DNA from: Arcobacter sp. UBA7394
Lineage (GTDB): Bacteria; Campylobacterota; Campylobacteria; Campylobacterales; Arcobacteraceae
Direction: 5' to 3'
Assembly (NCBI GenBank): GCA_002470185.1
Contig: DKNG01000061.1
Span: forward strand, 1-8,927
Length of the DNA stretch: 8,927 nt
The position numbers and the translations under genes were made by a program. Under the pieces are notes generated by a model. It saw only the letters and a list, made by a program, of their open reading frames with translations. It was not told where the DNA came from and ran no database searches. How positions within the stretch are numbered: the first letter of the stretch is position 1; every line of letters begins with the position of its first letter. Of this stretch, positions 6,392 to 8,927 are shown one piece after another.

Positions 6392-7715
6392 TCCACTAAT
6401 TTTATCAATTATTTTAATAGCAATCATGTTTGTGTTTCTTCTTTCTTCTTTATGGATTGGGGTTTCATTAATTTTAACAGGTATTATAGGAATGCTTCTG
6501 TTTGATCATAATTTACCACCAGTTATTTCTGTATATGACAAAATTGGAGATTTATTAGCAGGTTCACTTTATGATGCTATGAATTCATGGTCACTAGCAG
6601 CTCTTCCTATGTTTATTTTAATGGGAGAGATTTTATATAAATCATCTATTTCAACTAAGTTATTAAATGGTTTAAAACCGTGGCTTGTGCATATTCCAGG
6701 AGGACTTCTTCATGTAAACGTAGCTGCTTGTTCACTATTTGCAGCAGTTTCAGGATCAAGTGCAGCTACAACTGCAACAGTTGGAAAAATCACATTAGAT
6801 GAGCTTAAAAAAAGAGGTTACTCTAAAGAGTTAGCAATGGGATCATTAGCTGGTTCTGGTACTTTAGGATTTTTAATTCCACCTTCTTTAATTATGATTA
6901 TTTATGGTGTAATGTCTGATGTCTCAATTGGTAAACTTTTTGTTGCAGGTATTTTGCCCGGACTTCTTATGGCTTCTTTATACTCATTTTATATTATGTA
7001 TAAAGCAAAAGTTGATCCATCTGTATTACCAGAGGTTGAAGAAACATTTACATGGTCTGATAAATTAGAATCATTAAAAGATTTAGCTCCAATTTTTACA
7101 CTTATTACACTAGTACTTGGTTCAATTTATGGAGGATTTGCAACTCCAACTGAAGCAGCTGCTTTAGGTGTTTTAGGTTCATTACTTTTAGCATTTTATT
7201 TTAAGGCGATTGATTTAGAAGTAATTAAAAATGCTATTTTAAATACAGTTAAAACATCTGTAATGATTGGATTTATCATAGCTGGTGCTGTTTTCTTATC
7301 ACAAGTTATTGGATTCTTAGGAATTGCAAGAGCTATGAGTGAGTTTATTACAGGGCTTGGATTATCTCCATTAATGTTAATTTTACTAATTGGTATTATG
7401 TATATTATTTTAGGAATGATTCTTGAAGCAATTTCAATTGTTGTAATGACTTTACCAATTGTATTACCAATAGTGGTACTTGCTGGTTTTGATCCATTAT
7501 GGTTTGGTGTATTCTTAGTATTTATGGTAGAGATGGCGCAGATTACTCCACCTGTTGGATTCTCACTTTTTGTAATACAAAGTATAAGTGATGAAAAGAT
7601 TGAAACCATTTTAAAAGCAACATTACCATTCTTTATTTTAATGGTAGTTACAGTTGCGCTTATTACATTCTTCCCTGAGATTGTATTTTATTTACCTAAT
7701 CAAATGATTAAGTAA
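6381..7715 (+). CDS. dctM: TRAP transporter large permease subunit
   Basis: A 444-residue polytopic inner-membrane protein, the ion-coupled transport subunit. It has family signatures in order: 'LPMFILMGEILYKSSIS' (75-91), 'AAVSGSSAATTATVG' (121-135), 'GSLAGSGTLGFLIPPSL' (154-170), 'FATPTEAAALGVLGS' (253-267), 'ILGMILEAISIVVMTLPI' (343-360) and 'MAQITPPVGFSLFVI' (385-399). The start is set at the ATG at 6381 because AAAGGA (6368-6373) stands seven bases upstream. An upstream in-frame ATG at 6354 lies well inside dctQ and would only add nine residues without a ribosome site. The 11-base overlap with dctQ indicates translational coupling. The stop is followed within six bases by a strong terminator, making this the last gene of the operon. 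Length and motifs are normal for DctM. Confidence 0.94.
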   Translation: MIADPLILSIILIAIMFVFLLSSLWIGVSLILTGIIGMLLFDHNLPPVISVYDKIGDLLAGSLYDAMNSWSLAALPMFILMGEILYKSSISTKLLNGLKPWLVHIPGGLLHVNVAACSLFAAVSGSSAATTATVGKITLDELKKRGYSKELAMGSLAGSGTLGFLIPPSLIMIIYGVMSDVSIGKLFVAGILPGLLMASLYSFYIMYKAKVDPSVLPEVEETFTWSDKLESLKDLAPIFTLITLVLGSIYGGFATPTEAAALGVLGSLLLAFYFKAIDLEVIKNAILNTVKTSVMIGFIIAGAVFLSQVIGFLGIARAMSEFITGLGLSPLMLILLIGIMYIILGMILEAISIVVMTLPIVLPIVVLAGFDPLWFGVFLVFMVEMAQITPPVGFSLFVIQSISDEKIETILKATLPFFILMVVTVALITFFPEIVFYLPNQMIK

Positions 7716-7720
7716 TTGTA

Positions 7721-7748
7721 AAAGAGTAGAGAAATCTACTCTTTTTTT
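7721..7748 (+). terminator. Intrinsic terminator of the dctPQM operon
   Basis: AAAGAGTAGA (7721-7730) pairs perfectly with TCTACTCTTT (7735-7744) around a GAAA tetraloop, and the T-run extends to 7748. Lying five bases past the dctM stop, it closes the TRAP unit and separates it from the following promoter. Confidence 0.92.
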
Positions 7749-7764
7749 GTTTAAAACTATAAAA

Positions 7765-7797
7765 ACTCACTTTTTTCCTACTCCAAGTTGTTATTAT
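7765..7797 (+). promoter_or_regulatory. Promoter of the small-protein/pxp unit with an ACTCAC half-site
   Basis: AAAACTCAC ends at 7770, matching the first half of the kinase and dctP boxes. The second half is degenerate: ACTCC at 7780-7784, out of the 11-bp register. An extended -10 element TGTTATTAT (7789-7797) follows. CCAAGTTGTTATTAT (7783-7797) matches the kinase promoter block at 1522-1536 in 13 of 15 positions. It sits just after the TRAP terminator and 27 bp before the small gene. Control by the same regulator is inferred, probably with weaker binding. Confidence 0.55.
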
Positions 7798-7824
7798 TCT
7801 TTAAATCAAAATAGGTAGAAAGAT

Positions 7825-8025
7825 ATGGTTGAGTTAGGATTTTTATTTGCTTGTGTAATTATTTATTTGGCTTCTTTTTTATATAGAAGACTTGCAATAA
7901 TTGCTAGTTTTATAGTTTTATTTACGGCTTTTAATGTTGATGTAAATGAAGTTTTTGTTTTAGGTATGTTAGCTTTTCTAACAATACTTAGATTTAGAAA
8001 ATCAGGAATCAAAGACGAAATTTAA
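7825..8025 (+). CDS. Small hydrophobic membrane protein, 66 residues
   Basis: MVELGFLFACVIIYLASFLYRR opens a short protein with a clear first membrane segment (about 4-19), an RR turn, and more hydrophobic stretches (about 23-37 and 43-57, split by 'NVDVNE'), ending in a basic/charged tail 'RFRKSGIKDEI'. Two or three membrane passes are possible. I do not recognise the family. The ATG has a fair ribosome site (AGGTAGAAAG) and a promoter immediately upstream. It precedes pxpA by 39 bp without a terminator, so it is probably the first gene of the 5-oxoprolinase transcript. Position suggests a role alongside 5-oxoproline use, for example as a membrane partner, but nothing in the sequence proves it. 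Confidence 0.7.
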   Translation: MVELGFLFACVIIYLASFLYRRLAIIASFIVLFTAFNVDVNEVFVLGMLAFLTILRFRKSGIKDEI

Positions 8026-8052
8026 TAATCTAGTTTAATATATGGTAAAATA

Positions 8053-8057
8053 AAGGA
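8053..8057 (+). promoter_or_regulatory. Shine-Dalgarno for pxpA
   Basis: AAGGA lies seven bases before the ATG at 8065. A second AAGG at 8069-8072 lies seven bases before an in-frame ATG at 8080, so either start is possible; the first has the better ribosome site, while family members usually begin close to the second. Confidence 0.5.
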
Positions 8058-8064
8058 ATATTTT

Positions 8065-8814
8065 ATGCAAGGTAATGAAATGGCTATTAGATTAAACTGC
8101 GATATGGGTGAGAGTTTTGGTATCTGGAAAATGGGACTTGACGAACAAGTTATGCCATATATTGATATGGCCAATCTTGCCTGTGGCTTCCATGCTAGTG
8201 ATGCTGTTACAATGAATAAATCTGTTGCCCTAGCAAAAGAAAACAATGTAACAATTGGCGCACATCCAGGTTATCAAGACTTAGTAGGTTTTGGTAGAAG
8301 ATCAATGACTTGCTCTCTTGAAGAAATCAAGTCAATAGTTTTATATCAATTAGGTGCATTAAATGCATTCTGTAGAGCTCATGGAACTGCAATATCTTAT
8401 GTGAAACCTCATGGGGCTTTATATAATGATATGATGAGAGATGAAAATATTTTTAAAGCAATTGTAAGTGCCATTGCTTCTTTTGATAAAAATATAAAAG
8501 TAATGATTCTTTCAAGCCCTAAAAATGAAGCTTATAAACATACAGCTTTATTATATGGTGTAAATGTGATTTTTGAAGTATTTGCAGATAGAAATTATAA
8601 TGATGATGGTACTTTAGTAGCAAGATCAAGACCAAATGCTGTAATCCATGATGAGCTTGAAGTAGCTCAAAGATTAGCTACTTTAACTGAAAAAGGTTAT
8701 ATAGTTACTATTGGTGGTCAAAAACTTGTAATGGCAGTTGATACTATATGTGTTCATGGTGACAACGAAAAAGCCTTAGAGTTTATTAAGATACTTAGAA
8801 AAGCTATGTATTAA
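8065..8814 (+). CDS. pxpA: 5-oxoprolinase subunit A (LamB/YcsF family)
   Basis: A 249-residue cytosolic enzyme subunit. With PxpB and PxpC it performs ATP-dependent opening of 5-oxoproline (pyroglutamate) to L-glutamate. The LamB/YcsF signatures are all present: 'LNCDMGESFG' (10-19), 'NLACGFHASD' (37-46), 'IGAHPGYQDLVGFGRR' (64-79), 'YVKPHGALYND' (112-122), 'EVFADRNYNDDGTLVARS' (171-188) and 'TICVHGDN' (227-234). Length fits the family (about 245-255). The start could be the ATG at 8065 or the one at 8080, which would remove five residues and begin MAIRLNCDMGES. The stop TAA overlaps the pxpB start by one base (TAATG), so the two are translationally coupled. Its position behind a TRAP system with a shared regulatory motif suggests imported 5-oxoproline is fed to glutamate. 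The gene is intact. Confidence 0.95.
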   Translation: MQGNEMAIRLNCDMGESFGIWKMGLDEQVMPYIDMANLACGFHASDAVTMNKSVALAKENNVTIGAHPGYQDLVGFGRRSMTCSLEEIKSIVLYQLGALNAFCRAHGTAISYVKPHGALYNDMMRDENIFKAIVSAIASFDKNIKVMILSSPKNEAYKHTALLYGVNVIFEVFADRNYNDDGTLVARSRPNAVIHDELEVAQRLATLTEKGYIVTIGGQKLVMAVDTICVHGDNEKALEFIKILRKAMY

Positions 8815-8927
8815 TGGATTTTAAATTAGCTTCTGTTGATTCTTTGATTATATATTTTGGAAATGAAATTTCTCAAAATATATCTTCAAAAGTCAAAAAT
8901 GCATATTTAAGTCTACAAAAACTAAAT
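8814..8927 (+). CDS. pxpB: 5-oxoprolinase subunit B, N-terminal part (right edge cuts it)
   Basis: Only the first 38 codons are in the window. They begin MDFKLASVDSLIIYFGNEIS and continue with 'QNISSKVKNAYLSLQKLN'. The pattern of an 'A.VDSL...FG..I' strand followed by a helix matches the start of KipI/PxpB (allophanate hydrolase subunit 1-like) proteins. PxpB, with PxpC, forms the part that activates 5-oxoproline using ATP before PxpA acts. The ATG overlaps the pxpA stop by one base. The assignment rests on this short stretch plus its place directly after pxpA; pxpC is expected further right, outside the window. Confidence 0.85.
   Translation, partial: MDFKLASVDSLIIYFGNEISQNISSKVKNAYLSLQKLN

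Noticed and set aside
7338..7343. GTGAGT (reverse complement of ACTCAC) inside dctM, and another at 54-59 in the DUF1800 gene
   Set aside because: Single hexamers within coding sequence without an 11-bp partner; expected by chance and not placed at a promoter.
7196..7609. 137-codon minus-strand frame inside dctM
   Set aside because: Low-complexity Ile/Asn/Pro-rich translation, as expected antisense to an AT-rich membrane-protein gene; no start signal.
8022..8246. 74-codon minus-strand frame overlapping the start of pxpA
   Set aside because: Antisense to the conserved N-terminal motifs of PxpA and lacks initiation signals.
1..8927. CRISPR arrays, tRNA or rRNA genes, insertion sequences, phage genes
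   Set aside because: No regularly spaced repeats, no tRNA-like cloverleaf with a CCA end, and no transposase, integrase or terminal repeats were seen; the region reads as ordinary chromosomal metabolism and signalling.

Overview
The window is AT-rich DNA that looks like an Arcobacter-group member of the Campylobacterota. This is judged from the strong A/T bias in coding and non-coding DNA, the AAGGAG-type ribosome sites, the 'HQWRQPL' phosphoacceptor motif of the histidine kinase, and the overall character of the proteins. No alignment could be run, so the genus is an inference.

Left part, minus strand (1-1408): the N-terminal 203 codons of a DUF1800 protein run off the left edge. Upstream of it lies a complete LOG-family (TIGR00730-type) nucleotide phosphoribohydrolase-like gene with a strong Shine-Dalgarno and a TATAAT box. 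A 155-bp divergent intergenic region separates this from the plus-strand genes.

Middle part, plus strand (1564-4881): a Cache-domain sensor histidine kinase with a TTG start, an HD-GYP cyclic-di-GMP phosphodiesterase-like protein, and an OmpR/PhoB-type response regulator. The HD-GYP gene sits between kinase and regulator, a three-gene signalling cluster.

Right part, plus strand (4947-8927): a complete TRAP transporter (dctP, dctQ, dctM) ends in a textbook intrinsic terminator. A second unit follows: a 66-residue membrane protein, pxpA (5-oxoprolinase subunit A) and the first 38 codons of pxpB.

How the parts connect: an identical tandem repeat, ACTCAC-N5-ACTCAC with an 11-bp period, lies just upstream of the kinase gene (1506-1522) and of dctP (4885-4901). 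A third ACTCAC (7765-7770), with a degenerate partner, lies upstream of the small-protein/pxp unit. The kinase and pxp promoters also share a 15-bp block around the -10 box with 13 of 15 identities. An 11-bp direct repeat is what PhoB/OmpR-type regulators bind. The simplest model is a self-contained regulon in which the kinase/regulator pair controls its own synthesis, TRAP uptake and 5-oxoproline (pyroglutamate) breakdown. The TRAP ligand is then plausibly 5-oxoproline, and the HD-GYP protein may tie this to cyclic-di-GMP. The genes and repeats are read directly; the substrate and regulatory wiring are inferred.
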